A stretch of DNA of 64,000 bases from contig NZ_CP094929.1 of assembly GCF_022869165.1 (NCBI RefSeq), forward strand, positions 1-64,000. Reading direction: 5' to 3'. Below are positions 42,952 to 52,031 of this stretch, in pieces. The notes beneath the pieces are model-generated. The model saw only the letters and a program-made list of their open reading frames with translations. It was not told where the DNA came from and searched no databases. The DNA comes from Sphaerochaeta associata (GTDB taxonomy: Bacteria; Spirochaetota; Spirochaetia; Sphaerochaetales; Sphaerochaetaceae). How positions within the stretch are numbered: position 1 is the stretch's first letter; each line of letters opens with the position of its first letter. The translations under genes and the position numbers were made by a program.

Positions 42952-44862
42952 ATGATAATCGTACTGAAAAAACAAATCAGCGAAATGCAGAAAGAGTCGA
43001 TCAGATCCTTTCTGGTGGAGAAGGGCTACACCGTCAAGGAAATCGTTGGGCAGGAAGAGACTGTCTTCGGTGCCGTCGGGCAGAGCACCCTCGATATCCG
43101 TGAGGTTGAGCTGCTCGAAGGGGTGGCCAATGTCGTGCCCATCAGTAAACCATACAAGCTCGCTTCGCGTGAGCTGAAGAAAGAGGATACCATTGTTACC
43201 GTCGGCAAGGTGAAAATCGGCGGTAACCGCATTGCAATCATAGCAGGGCCCTGCGCCGTTGAGTCGCGTGAACAGATCATGAGCATTGCGGCCTCGGTGC
43301 GTGAAGCGGGAGCAGTGATTCTTCGCGGCGGGGCCTTCAAACCCCGTACCAGTCCCTATGCTTTCCAAGGCTTGGGTGAAGAGGGGTTGAAGTACCTCAA
43401 GGAAGCCGGAGAAACCTATGGCATGCCGGTGACCACCGAAATCGTCAATCCTTCCGATGCTCCCATGATGACCAAGTACATCGATATGTTCCAGATCGGT
43501 GCGAGGAACATGCAGAACTTCGAACTGTTGAAGGCGGTCGGGAAGACCGGCATGCCGGTGCTGCTCAAGCGCGGCTTGTGCGCCACGATCGAAGAATGGC
43601 TGATGGCTGCCGAGTACCTGATGGCCAGCGGAACCGACCAGATAGTCCTGTGCGAGCGGGGCATTCGGACATATGAGCGGGCTACCCGCAACACCTTGGA
43701 CGTCTCTGCAATCCCCGTGGTGCAGAAGATGACCCATCTGCCGGTCATCGGCGATCCCAGTCATGCAACAGGGTTGAGGGACATGGTAAGTCCGATGAGT
43801 CTTGCCTTAATCGCCAGCGGAGCCTCCGGCTTGATCGTCGAGGTGCATAACAACCCGGAAAAGGCTTTCAGCGACGGCCCCCAGTCTCTCTACCCTTCCC
43901 AGTTTGAGAAGTTGATGCGTGACCTGCACTCGCTCAGTGCCGTTGTCGGAAAATCTCTGGAGCGCATACCGCGTATTGTTCCCGAATCACTTGCCCTGAA
44001 TCCAACAGCTTCGCCTGTAAGCGACCACCTGGTGGTTGCCTTTCAGGGAGAGCGGGGTGCGTACAGCGAGCTTGCCATCCGCAGGGCGTTTGACGAGTCG
44101 ACCGATGTGCTTCCCTGCAAGTCCTTCTCCGATGTATTCGAGGCCGTGCTGCAGGGCAAGGCCGCCTACGGCATGATTCCCCTGGAAAATACGCTGGGTG
44201 GTACCATCTATGAGAATTTGGACCTGTTGGACCGACATCAGGCCATCCAGGTGGTAGGGGAGCAGCAGATCAGGATCATCCATAATCTCATCGGCCTTCC
44301 CGGCTCGAACATAGGGAGCCTTCGAGAGGTCTACTCTCATCCACAAGGGCTTGCACAGTGTACCGAGTACCTGCAACATGAACTCTCTTACGCCCAGGCT
44401 ATTCCGTTTTTCGATACCGCCGGTGCAGTAGCGTATGTCAAGGATGCAAAGGATCCCACCAAAGCCGCTATCGCCGGCGCTCCCGCGGCCAAGGTGTACG
44501 GGATGGAAATCCTGTGTGAAGGCATCGAAAGCAACCCCCGCAACTATACCCGCTTCTACATTATCTGCCGCGAGGAGCGCAGTGCAGTATTCCGTTCAAC
44601 GGCCGCTGTCAACCGTGCTTCCCTTCGGTTCACGGTTCCCGATCGTCCGGGCTCCCTGTTCGCGGCCCTGTTGGTTTTAACAAAGCATGGTCTGAACATG
44701 AAGAAGCTGGAAAGCCGCCCGATACCTGGCAAACCTTGGGAGTACTCGTTCTTCGTCGAGACCGAGCTCGGTGAAAGCGGGGCCTTCGACGTTGCATTGG
44801 CTGAACTGTCCGAGCTCTGCCTTTCGGTTCGAGTTCTCGGAACATTCACCTCGAATCTGTAA
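42952..44862 (+). CDS. DAHP synthase / prephenate dehydratase fusion
   Basis: The 636-residue fusion joins the first step of the shikimate pathway to the phenylalanine branch. Residues 1-345 are a type I-beta DAHP synthase with a small ferredoxin-like front domain and IAGPCAVESREQ, RGGAFKPRTSPYAFQG, QIGARNMQNF and DPSHATG. Residues 358-540 are prephenate dehydratase (FQGERGAYSE, GMIPLENTLGGTIYENLDLL, NYTRF). Residues 553-632 are an ACT domain with PDRPGSL and the Phe-binding ESRP motif. No chorismate mutase is included. Phenylalanine would inhibit through the ACT and front domains. The two-base gap to the next gene suggests an operon. Confidence 0.95.
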   Translation: MIIVLKKQISEMQKESIRSFLVEKGYTVKEIVGQEETVFGAVGQSTLDIREVELLEGVANVVPISKPYKLASRELKKEDTIVTVGKVKIGGNRIAIIAGPCAVESREQIMSIAASVREAGAVILRGGAFKPRTSPYAFQGLGEEGLKYLKEAGETYGMPVTTEIVNPSDAPMMTKYIDMFQIGARNMQNFELLKAVGKTGMPVLLKRGLCATIEEWLMAAEYLMASGTDQIVLCERGIRTYERATRNTLDVSAIPVVQKMTHLPVIGDPSHATGLRDMVSPMSLALIASGASGLIVEVHNNPEKAFSDGPQSLYPSQFEKLMRDLHSLSAVVGKSLERIPRIVPESLALNPTASPVSDHLVVAFQGERGAYSELAIRRAFDESTDVLPCKSFSDVFEAVLQGKAAYGMIPLENTLGGTIYENLDLLDRHQAIQVVGEQQIRIIHNLIGLPGSNIGSLREVYSHPQGLAQCTEYLQHELSYAQAIPFFDTAGAVAYVKDAKDPTKAAIAGAPAAKVYGMEILCEGIESNPRNYTRFYIICREERSAVFRSTAAVNRASLRFTVPDRPGSLFAALLVLTKHGLNMKKLESRPIPGKPWEYSFFVETELGESGAFDVALAELSELCLSVRVLGTFTSNL

Positions 44863-44863
44863 G

Positions 44864-45406
44864 ATGGGACGGGTTGCTTCCTTCACCCCCAGATCCTTGG
44901 TCATGGGGGTGTTGTTGGAAAATGAAGGTCTGCTCGAGACGGTTGTGACTCGTCTTGAAACCCAGTACGGCCCTGTTTTGAACCAAAGCCCCCTTACACT
45001 CTTTACCTATACTGATTATTACGACCGGGAGATGGGGACCAAGCCCCATCGCTGTTACCTGCAATTCAGGACCCTTGTCGATCCCGCACGATTGAGTACC
45101 ATAAAAATCGAGACCAATGCGCTTGAGGACCTGTTCCGCAACGACATCGGGCGTCGGGTGAATCTCGATCCCGGGCTGCTCTCTTTGGAGAACCTCATTC
45201 TCGCAACCACCAAGAATCGCAGTCATCGCATCCCGCTTTGCGACGGCATCTACGCCGAAGTGACGTTGCAGTATGAGAACCATGCATTCCAGGCGTTTCG
45301 ATGGACATATGCCGATTACAACAGTGAAGAGGTGAAAAAGCTGTTTTTTCGGTGGAGGAGCGTCTATCATGAGCAGCTGAAGCAGGAGGGCTGTCTCGCC
45401 ACCTAA
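44864..45406 (+). CDS. DUF4416 family protein
   Basis: The 180-residue protein has the DUF4416 look: a TYTDYYDREMG motif, a YLQF(R/K) strand and NLDPGLLSLENLILATTKN, then an acidic-aromatic YADY end. The function is unknown. It starts two bases after the aroF-pheA stop, with no clear ribosome binding site, so translation is probably coupled. The family is common in spirochaetes and other anaerobes. Confidence 0.82.
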   Translation: MGRVASFTPRSLVMGVLLENEGLLETVVTRLETQYGPVLNQSPLTLFTYTDYYDREMGTKPHRCYLQFRTLVDPARLSTIKIETNALEDLFRNDIGRRVNLDPGLLSLENLILATTKNRSHRIPLCDGIYAEVTLQYENHAFQAFRWTYADYNSEEVKKLFFRWRSVYHEQLKQEGCLAT

Positions 45407-45412
45407 GGTGGT

Positions 45413-46141
45413 GTGAAATGGTTAGCTTGCTTGAGCTTGTTGGTCTTGTGCATAAGCTGTGAATTCAACCCTCTTCATGAGAGACGGCTTGAGGTCGCGA
45501 TTGCAAAAGAGCATCCCTGGAAGGAAGGCAGTCATCGCCCGCTTTGGCATACCCTCGTCTATTTCGATGCTTCAGGATCGCTTAAGCGTGTACATCTTGA
45601 AGGCGGGACAACCAGGGCCTCAGTGACGGTTAAACGCGAGGGCCTTACAGTCCTGTGCGCCTATCCACTCTCAAACCTCCATCCCTATGGAGGATTCTTC
45701 TATCCTGGTTGCGAGCTGCCGGTCGTGCTGACCCAAGAGCAGGGTCGGCTGGCCGGCCTCCTGCTGGATGTGTATGCGTATAATGCCCAGGCAATAGAGA
45801 ACCTCAACGGAGAATTACTAACCGAATTGGCACCTGATACCGGGCTGCTGGACACCTCAAACCTATTGGTTGATCTTCTGAACGGTACCGTGGACCAAGA
45901 AAGCCTGACCCCCAAACCAACGCTTTCGATTACGCTCGCCGATCTCCCTGCAGGGAATTGGGTCAGCGAGAGAACCGGACGGCAGTCCTTCTACTTTCAC
46001 TATGGCGACACCATCAGTCTTGAGGCCGAAGGAGGCGTCGAGCGTTGGTGGAACCAAGAACATCAGCTTTGTCTGACGCTCTTTGCAGACCTCATCCAAG
46101 GCACGTTTTCCACCTCCCTTTCCAAAGCACCCCTCTGGTAA
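45413..46141 (+). CDS. Predicted lipoprotein of unknown function
   Basis: The 242-residue protein begins with a signal sequence KWLACLSLLVLCISC, where Cys16 fits the relaxed spirochaete lipobox (L-x-C-I-S-C). The mature part has beta-rich segments and no recognised domain. GTG at 45413 is the only early start, with AAGGTGG directly before it. It follows DUF4416 by six bases and may be in the same transcript. Confidence 0.75.
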   Translation: MKWLACLSLLVLCISCEFNPLHERRLEVAIAKEHPWKEGSHRPLWHTLVYFDASGSLKRVHLEGGTTRASVTVKREGLTVLCAYPLSNLHPYGGFFYPGCELPVVLTQEQGRLAGLLLDVYAYNAQAIENLNGELLTELAPDTGLLDTSNLLVDLLNGTVDQESLTPKPTLSITLADLPAGNWVSERTGRQSFYFHYGDTISLEAEGGVERWWNQEHQLCLTLFADLIQGTFSTSLSKAPLW

Positions 46142-46183
46142 AAACACCTTCCCTTTTTATGGATAAACCGATAGAGTTTGGTT

Positions 46184-47392
46184 ATGGAATCCCTTCGAGA
46201 ACTCTTTCGGATCGGCTACGGCCCATCCAGCAGTCATACCATGGGACCGCGTTCAGCGGCCACCCATTTCCTCTCGCTGTATCCTCGGCAGGCCCGCTAT
46301 GAGGCCGACCTGTACGGCAGCCTCGCGGCTACCGGGAAAGGTCACTTGACCGACAAGGCCCTGCGTGAAGTTTTTGCCAAGGAGGGAAGCGAGGTTGAGA
46401 TAGTCTGGTATCCCGACATCGAAAAGCCGTTTCATCCCAATGCCTTGACCATCCGCTCCTACAATCATGCAGGAAATGTGGAGCATGAGCAGACCTACTA
46501 CAGTGTGGGCGGCGGCAAGGTTGTCATTGAAGGGGTGCAGGAAGAGACTTCCAAACTTGTCTATCCCAAAGAGTACTCCAGAATGAAACAGATTCTTGAG
46601 TATTGCTCCGAGGAAGGTCTGCAGCTGTGGGAGTTCGCCGTCCAATGGGAAGGTACGGAAATCCTGGCTTACATCGAGGAAGTGTGGAACGTCATGGCTA
46701 GTGCCGTCGAGCGCGGTTTGGATGCCGAAGGCGTCCTTCCCGGTGGTTTGAAGCTGGCACGCAAGGCGAGCCAGTACAACTCCAAGGCAACCGAGTTCTC
46801 CGGCCCGCTCGGAAGCACTGCCTCCGCTCTCAGTTATGCCTTGGCTGTCAGTGAAGAGAACGCCGGAGGCGGCTTGATCGTCACAGCACCCACCTGTGGA
46901 AGCTGCGGAGTGCTGCCGGGGGTGCTCTACTATCTGGCCAAGCAGTATAAGCTGCCCAAAGTGAAAATCCTTAGGGCCCTGCTCACCGCCGGTGTCATCG
47001 GCAATGTAGTGAAAACCAATGGGTCGATCAGTGGAGCCGAGGTAGGGTGCCAGGGGGAGATCGGTGTAGCTTGTGCCATGGCAGGAGCTGCCGCAACCCA
47101 CCTTCTGGGAGGCAGCATCCACCAGATCGAGTATGCTGCGGAGATGGGCCTTGAGCACCATCTGGGGCTTACCTGTGACCCTATGCGCGGCTTGGTTCAG
47201 ATACCCTGCATAGAACGTAATGCCTTGGCAACCATGCGCTCGCTCGACCACTGTTCCTACGCCCTGCTTGGAGACGGTCGTCACAAGGTAAGTTTTGATA
47301 ATGTCATTGAAGTCATGATGGAGACAGGACAGGCTCTGCCCTCCCTCTATCGTGAGACTTCCAAAGGTGGTCTGGCAAAGGTCCTTGGTTAG
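46184..47392 (+). CDS. sdaA: Iron-sulfur L-serine dehydratase (single chain)
   Basis: SdaA deaminates L-serine to pyruvate using a 4Fe-4S cluster. The 402-residue chain has a beta domain with GPSSSHTMGP near 13-22 and an alpha domain with the cluster Cys in APTCGSCGV, GCQGEIGVACAMA and LTCDPMRGLVQIPCIERN. I take the ATG at 46184; the upstream TTG is within a TAGAGT -10 that ends six bases before the ATG, so this mRNA may also be leaderless. About 200 bases without a gene follow. Confidence 0.94.
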   Translation: MESLRELFRIGYGPSSSHTMGPRSAATHFLSLYPRQARYEADLYGSLAATGKGHLTDKALREVFAKEGSEVEIVWYPDIEKPFHPNALTIRSYNHAGNVEHEQTYYSVGGGKVVIEGVQEETSKLVYPKEYSRMKQILEYCSEEGLQLWEFAVQWEGTEILAYIEEVWNVMASAVERGLDAEGVLPGGLKLARKASQYNSKATEFSGPLGSTASALSYALAVSEENAGGGLIVTAPTCGSCGVLPGVLYYLAKQYKLPKVKILRALLTAGVIGNVVKTNGSISGAEVGCQGEIGVACAMAGAAATHLLGGSIHQIEYAAEMGLEHHLGLTCDPMRGLVQIPCIERNALATMRSLDHCSYALLGDGRHKVSFDNVIEVMMETGQALPSLYRETSKGGLAKVLG

Positions 47393-47588
47393 GCTTTGCT
47401 ATGTCACAAGGGAAGCATGGTTTGTGATATCTTATTATTTCACTATATAAGAAACAAATATTTTCATTCTTTTTGACTCCTACTAGAAAGGAATCTCAAC
47501 TAATCTGGATTTCTTCGGGGAATTGCTCTGTGCTTAATGTATAACACTTGACATAGGTTTTTAGGCTAAGATACTGTACAAAGAGCGT

Positions 47589-48065
47589 ATGGAGAAGAGA
47601 TCAAGGTCAGTGAGACGAACACAGCGATGCAAGGCAGCCACTTTCGGCCTGCTTCTGTGTTTGTTGTGTCTTGCATCCCCTTTAGAACTCCGCTCTGCCA
47701 TCACCCTCCAGACTCCTTCAACGGATGTGGTTATTGTTGTCGAGCCCGTTCCTTTCGACGGAAGCGATGCTTCTCTTCTCATCCCGATTTGTGATGTGAC
47801 ACTGATGGCCAAGCACCCGGGCTTCGGGAGGGTCTACATCGATCACACCCCTTTGTCCAATCAACTTGAAATAGTCATGTACCAGCTGGTATCAGAACGT
47901 GGTTTGGATTTTGAGCGTTCCGAACCTTTTCTCTATTATGTGCGGGGAGCATTGCACGAGGAGATTTCCATCGGTCGGCTTTGGGCCCGCTTGGTGCGTC
48001 CTCTGGGTACAAGGGGCAACCTCTACTCAAGTACGCTCAGGGTGAATCTGGTATTGGAAAAATAG
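47589..48065 (+). CDS. Hypothetical secreted protein
   Basis: The 158-residue protein has a long N-terminal basic region and a hydrophobic core (ATFGLLLCLLCLASPLELRS) consistent with a signal peptide. The rest shows beta-rich stretches and no known domain. A TTGACA lies about 40 bases upstream (47548-47553) in the otherwise featureless 47393-47588 gap. It is convergent to leuS. The function is unknown. Confidence 0.68.
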   Translation: MEKRSRSVRRTQRCKAATFGLLLCLLCLASPLELRSAITLQTPSTDVVIVVEPVPFDGSDASLLIPICDVTLMAKHPGFGRVYIDHTPLSNQLEIVMYQLVSERGLDFERSEPFLYYVRGALHEEISIGRLWARLVRPLGTRGNLYSSTLRVNLVLEK

Positions 48066-48071
48066 TGAGGT

Positions 48072-48107
48072 TATAAAAAACCACGCCCGATTTTGCTCGG
48101 ACGTGGT
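48072..48107 (-). terminator. Intrinsic terminator of leuS
   Basis: ACCACG-CCCGA and TCGG-A-CGTGGT form a 10-bp stem interrupted by one mismatch (48080-48107). Read on the minus strand it is followed by a T-run (48072-48079), so it ends leuS transcription. Confidence 0.85.
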
Positions 48108-48129
48108 CTCAACCTTGTTGGTTCTCTCG

Positions 48130-50646
48130 TTATTTTACAACGATATTCACCAGCTTATCGACAACTACGATCTCTTTGACAATGGTCTTTCCCTCGAGCC
48201 AGCTCGCAAGCTTCTCGTCCCTCTTGGCCATGGCCAGGACTTCGTCCTTGCCGAGCCCCTTGGGGACCGTAGTCTTGGAACGCACCTTTCCGTTGATCTG
48301 GAAAACCATTTCAATCTGGTTGTCGACCGTCAACTCCTCAACGAACTGCGGCCACGCTGCTGTTGAAAGACTTGTGCTATGGCCAAGGCGTTCCCACAGC
48401 TCCTCGGCAAGATGGGGTACGTACGGTCCCAGCAGTTTTACAAGCGTCTCGGCCACCACCTTGGGCAGGACATCGATCTTGTACAGCTCGTTGACCAGTA
48501 CCATCATCTGGCTGATGGCGGTATTGAAGTTCAGGGTATTGGTATCCCAAGTCACTTTCTTGATCGTCTTGTGCAGCGTTCTGTTCAGCTCATCCGAAGG
48601 CTCTTCATCGACGATGACACGCTCCTCAAACAGTCTGTAAATTCGGTCGAGGAAGCGATACACACCAACCAAGCCGGTGGTAGCCCAAGGTTTGGAGACT
48701 TCAAGAGGTCCCATGAACATCTCATACATGCGCATTGAGTCGGCACCGTATTCGCTGATGATCTCATCGGGATTGATGACGTTCTTCAGGCTCTTGGACA
48801 TTTTGGCGATGACACGCTCAAGCACCTCGCCGGTTGCCTTCTCCACGAAGACATCGGTCTCCTTTTCCTCGACCATATCGGTGGGGACAAGGCTCTTGTC
48901 CTTGCGTTGGAAGGCATAGCTGGTGATCATGCCCTGGTTGATCAGCCGCTTGAATGGCTCGGGAGTGGAAACCAGACCGAGGTCGAAGAGAACCTTGTGC
49001 CAGAAACGGGCATAAAGCAGGTGAAGCACCGCGTGCTCTGCTCCCCCGACATAGAGGTCGACGGGCATCCAATATGCTTCCTTTTCAGCCGATACGAACT
49101 GCTTTGTGTTGTTTGGATCGAGATAGCGCAGGTAGTACCAGCAGGAACCCGCCCACTGGGGCATGGTGTTTGTTTCACGTTTTGCTTTTCCGCCGCAAAC
49201 CGGGCAGGAGCAATTGACCCACTCATCAATCTTTGCAAGCGGGCTCTCTCCGGTTCCGCTGGGCTCATAGCTGCTTACTTCGGGCAGCAGCAGGGGGAGC
49301 TGGTCCTCAGGGACGGCTACCGTACCGCAGGTGGGGCAATGCACCAAGGGAATGGGTTCCCCCCAATAGCGTTGACGGCTGAAAATCCAGTCGCGAAGCT
49401 TGTAGTTGACCGCCTTCGAACCAAGCTTGTGTTTTTCAAGCCATGCAAGCATTGCATTGATTGCATCTTCCTTGTTCAGGCCGTCGAGGAAGTCGCTGTT
49501 CACATGCACGCCATCCTCGGTCCAAGCCTGGTTCTGTACATCGACCTCACTCTTGAGGACTTCGATGATCGGAAGCTCGAACTTCTTTGCAAACTCCCAG
49601 TCGCGGGTATCGTGGGCGGGAACGGCCATGATGGCGCCGGTTCCGTAACTGATCAATACATAATCGGCGATCCAAATGGGGATGCGCTTGTTGTTTACCG
49701 GGTTTATTGCATAACTGCCGCTGAAGACACCGGTCTTGTCTTTGGCAAGGTCGGTTCTTTCGAGATCGCTCTTGCGGGCGCTTGCCTCAAGGTAGGCCTC
49801 AACCGCCTCTTTCTGTCCGGTCTTGGTCAGTTGTGCAACCAGCGGGTGCTCAGGGGCGACGACCATGTAGGTCGCTCCAAAAAGCGTATCGGCACGGGTG
49901 GTATAGACTTCCAGGTGCTCATTCGATCCATCTATCTTGAAGAGGACCGAGGCCCCCTCACTGCGACCGATCCAGTTGCGCTGCATGAGCTTCACCGATT
50001 CAGGCCAGTCCACACTGTCCAGGTCGGCAAGCAGCTTGTCGGCATACTCGGTGATCTTGAGCACCCATTGGCGGATGTTCTTGCGAACAACCGTCGTTCC
50101 GCAGCGCTCGCACTTTCCTTCCTTGACTTCCTCGTTTGCGAGGCCGGTCTTGCATGCCTCGCACCAGTTGATCGGTGTGTGGGACTCATAGGCAAGGCCC
50201 TTGTTGAAGAGCTGGATGAAAATCCACTGGGTCCAGCGGTAATAGTCGCTGCTGTGGGTCGAAATCTCTCGATTCCAGTCATAGCTGAACCCCAAGCTCT
50301 TGATCTGCTTGCGGAAGTTCTCGATGTTCTTCTCGGTGGTGGCACGAGGAGGAGTTCCTGTCTTGATGGCATAGTTCTCAGCCGGCAGTCCGAAAGAGTC
50401 GAAGCCCATCGGATGAAGCACGTTGTAGCCGTTCATTCTGAGGAATCTGCAGTAGATATCGGTAGCGGTATATCCTTCAGGATGGCCGACGTGCAGACCA
50501 GCGCCGGAGGGATAGGGGAACATATCCAAGACATACGCCCGCTTTTCCTTGGGGATGCTTGGATCCTCGGTGACGGCAAAACTCTGATGCTCGTCCCAGT
50601 ACCGTTGCCATTTCGTTTCTATTTCATGGAAGGGATATTTGCTCAT
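48130..50646 (-). CDS. leuS: Leucyl-tRNA synthetase
   Basis: LeuS charges tRNA-Leu. The 838-residue protein has the HIGH-type motif HVGHPEGYT, the editing insert and the KMSKS loop [11 protein letters not shown]. The length is usual. The start is taken at 50646 ([17 protein letters not shown]). A promoter -10 lies seven bases before it with no ribosome binding site, so no T-box or other leader can fit. The 3' end is closed by a strong terminator. Confidence 0.97.
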   Translation of the reverse strand: MSKYPFHEIETKWQRYWDEHQSFAVTEDPSIPKEKRAYVLDMFPYPSGAGLHVGHPEGYTATDIYCRFLRMNGYNVLHPMGFDSFGLPAENYAIKTGTPPRATTEKNIENFRKQIKSLGFSYDWNREISTHSSDYYRWTQWIFIQLFNKGLAYESHTPINWCEACKTGLANEEVKEGKCERCGTTVVRKNIRQWVLKITEYADKLLADLDSVDWPESVKLMQRNWIGRSEGASVLFKIDGSNEHLEVYTTRADTLFGATYMVVAPEHPLVAQLTKTGQKEAVEAYLEASARKSDLERTDLAKDKTGVFSGSYAINPVNNKRIPIWIADYVLISYGTGAIMAVPAHDTRDWEFAKKFELPIIEVLKSEVDVQNQAWTEDGVHVNSDFLDGLNKEDAINAMLAWLEKHKLGSKAVNYKLRDWIFSRQRYWGEPIPLVHCPTCGTVAVPEDQLPLLLPEVSSYEPSGTGESPLAKIDEWVNCSCPVCGGKAKRETNTMPQWAGSCWYYLRYLDPNNTKQFVSAEKEAYWMPVDLYVGGAEHAVLHLLYARFWHKVLFDLGLVSTPEPFKRLINQGMITSYAFQRKDKSLVPTDMVEEKETDVFVEKATGEVLERVIAKMSKSLKNVINPDEIISEYGADSMRMYEMFMGPLEVSKPWATTGLVGVYRFLDRIYRLFEERVIVDEEPSDELNRTLHKTIKKVTWDTNTLNFNTAISQMMVLVNELYKIDVLPKVVAETLVKLLGPYVPHLAEELWERLGHSTSLSTAAWPQFVEELTVDNQIEMVFQINGKVRSKTTVPKGLGKDEVLAMAKRDEKLASWLEGKTIVKEIVVVDKLVNIVVK

Positions 50647-50653
50647 GGGAGCC

Positions 50654-50682
50654 ATCATACCTTCGCATCACGCTTCAGTCAA
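50654..50682 (-). promoter_or_regulatory. Leaderless promoter of leuS
   Basis: On the minus strand TTGACT (50677-50682), 17 bases, TATGAT (50654-50659), then GGCTCCC before the ATG at 50646. A strong near-consensus promoter with the expected start at the ATG. Confidence 0.75.
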
Positions 50683-50684
50683 CG

Positions 50685-51950
50685 CTACAGAAGGGTTCCA
50701 TCATCGATGGTCGGGGAAAATTCCACAGCCTCCATTCTGTTTCCCTTCATGGAGATGATGCGAAAGGTTCCTAAAGGAGACTGGACAACATCCCCCTCTT
50801 GGGGAATGTCCCCGGTCAACTCCAAAACATAGGCGGCAACAGTGGAAATCCTCTGCCTCTGGTGGTCGGCCGAAAGATCCAGCTCGTCGATGAACTGCTG
50901 GAATGGAGTGTCGGCCATCACCAGGAAAGTACCCGGCATCTGCTCACGCTCGACAATCCGGTCGGGGAACCTTCGCTCATGCTCATCGTAAAGTTCGCCG
51001 AAGAGCTGCTCGGCCACGTCTTCCATCGTCACCACTCCGCTGAAACCGCCGTATTCATCCAGGACGATGGCTTGCTGCAGCTTGTCCTTCTTGAACAGGA
51101 AAAACACATCGTCGAGGTGCATCTGTTCAGGGACGAAGATGGGCTTTCTGAGAATGGTCGAGATGCTCTTGTCCATCCGTTTTTCCAATTGGGCACGCAA
51201 TATATCGCGGACAAGCACAATACCGATGATGTTCTCGGCGCTGCCATGGAAGACCGGGACGCGGCTGAAGCCGGACTTCACAATAGACGGGAATGCATCA
51301 CGGATTGTAAGCTCGTCGCTGATGCAGAATACGTTCGTCCGGTGGGTCATGATGGTGCGTACCTGGGTTTCGCTGAAGTGGATGGCCCTCTGCATAAGGT
51401 CGGACTCATACTGGTCAACCAAGCCTTCATCCTCTGCGGCGTCCACCATGTGCATCACCCCTTCGGTTGTGATAGCCGGCTCTGCATGGGAGGCGAACAG
51501 GCGGGTGATCAGGGAGGAGAACTGTCTGAGCAGCCAAACAACCGGAAAGAGGACGATGGAAATGAACCTGAGAGGATAGGCCATGAAGACGGCGATCTTC
51601 ATGTTGTGGGTGAGGGCCAGCTGCTTGGGCGTGATCTCTCCGAAGATCAGAATCACCAAGGTCAGCAGACCGGTGGCGTACCCAACCGCCTGGCTTGAGA
51701 AGTATTCGATGGCGAACGTGGTCACCAGGGCGGAAGCTGAGATGTTCACCACGTTGTTGCCCACCAGAACTGTCGTAAGCAACGCGTCACGATTCTGGCT
51801 GAGTTTGTACGCGACTCTGCTGGAACGCTTCCTGCGGTTCTCCAAGGTCTTGAGCTGTACGAAAGAGAGGGAGGTGTATGCTGTTTCCGTTGCTGAGAAT
51901 ACAGCGGAAAGCAGCAACAGGATTATAATGGCGGTCAGTTGTACTTGCAT
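50685..51950 (-). CDS. CNNM/CorC (HlyC-type) membrane protein with CBS domains
   Basis: The 421-residue protein has an N-terminal DUF21 membrane domain (SAVFSATETAYTSL near the start, several helices), a CBS pair in the middle (MTHRTNVFCI ... GFSRVPVFHGSAENIIGIVLVRDIL) and a C-terminal CorC_HlyC domain. Family members are linked to magnesium or sodium efflux. The start at 51950 follows GGGGGGTG. A terminator of the upstream operon lies just before it. Confidence 0.88.
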   Translation of the reverse strand: MQVQLTAIIILLLLSAVFSATETAYTSLSFVQLKTLENRRKRSSRVAYKLSQNRDALLTTVLVGNNVVNISASALVTTFAIEYFSSQAVGYATGLLTLVILIFGEITPKQLALTHNMKIAVFMAYPLRFISIVLFPVVWLLRQFSSLITRLFASHAEPAITTEGVMHMVDAAEDEGLVDQYESDLMQRAIHFSETQVRTIMTHRTNVFCISDELTIRDAFPSIVKSGFSRVPVFHGSAENIIGIVLVRDILRAQLEKRMDKSISTILRKPIFVPEQMHLDDVFFLFKKDKLQQAIVLDEYGGFSGVVTMEDVAEQLFGELYDEHERRFPDRIVEREQMPGTFLVMADTPFQQFIDELDLSADHQRQRISTVAAYVLELTGDIPQEGDVVQSPLGTFRIISMKGNRMEAVEFSPTIDDGTLL

Positions 51951-51972
51951 GTACACCCCCCGGCCACATACG

Positions 51973-51998
51973 AAAAAAGCGAGTGTTCGTTTGAACAC
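51973..51998 (-). terminator. Terminator of the yhhN-corA-GNAT operon
   Basis: GTGTTC and GAACAC (51983-51998) make a 6-bp stem with a 4-base loop. On the minus strand it is followed a few bases later by a run of six Ts. It would separate the operon from the CorC-type gene. Confidence 0.6.
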
Positions 51999-52031
51999 CC
52001 TTTACTAGGTAACGGGTCATCCATAATGGAA

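Noticed and set aside
50647-50690. T-box or leader peptide before leuS
   Set aside because: The promoter -10 ends seven bases before the ATG, leaving no leader.
48907-50832. 641-codon plus-strand open frame opposite leuS
   Set aside because: It is the mirror of a long conserved gene, has no domain, no ribosome site and runs past the leuS promoter.
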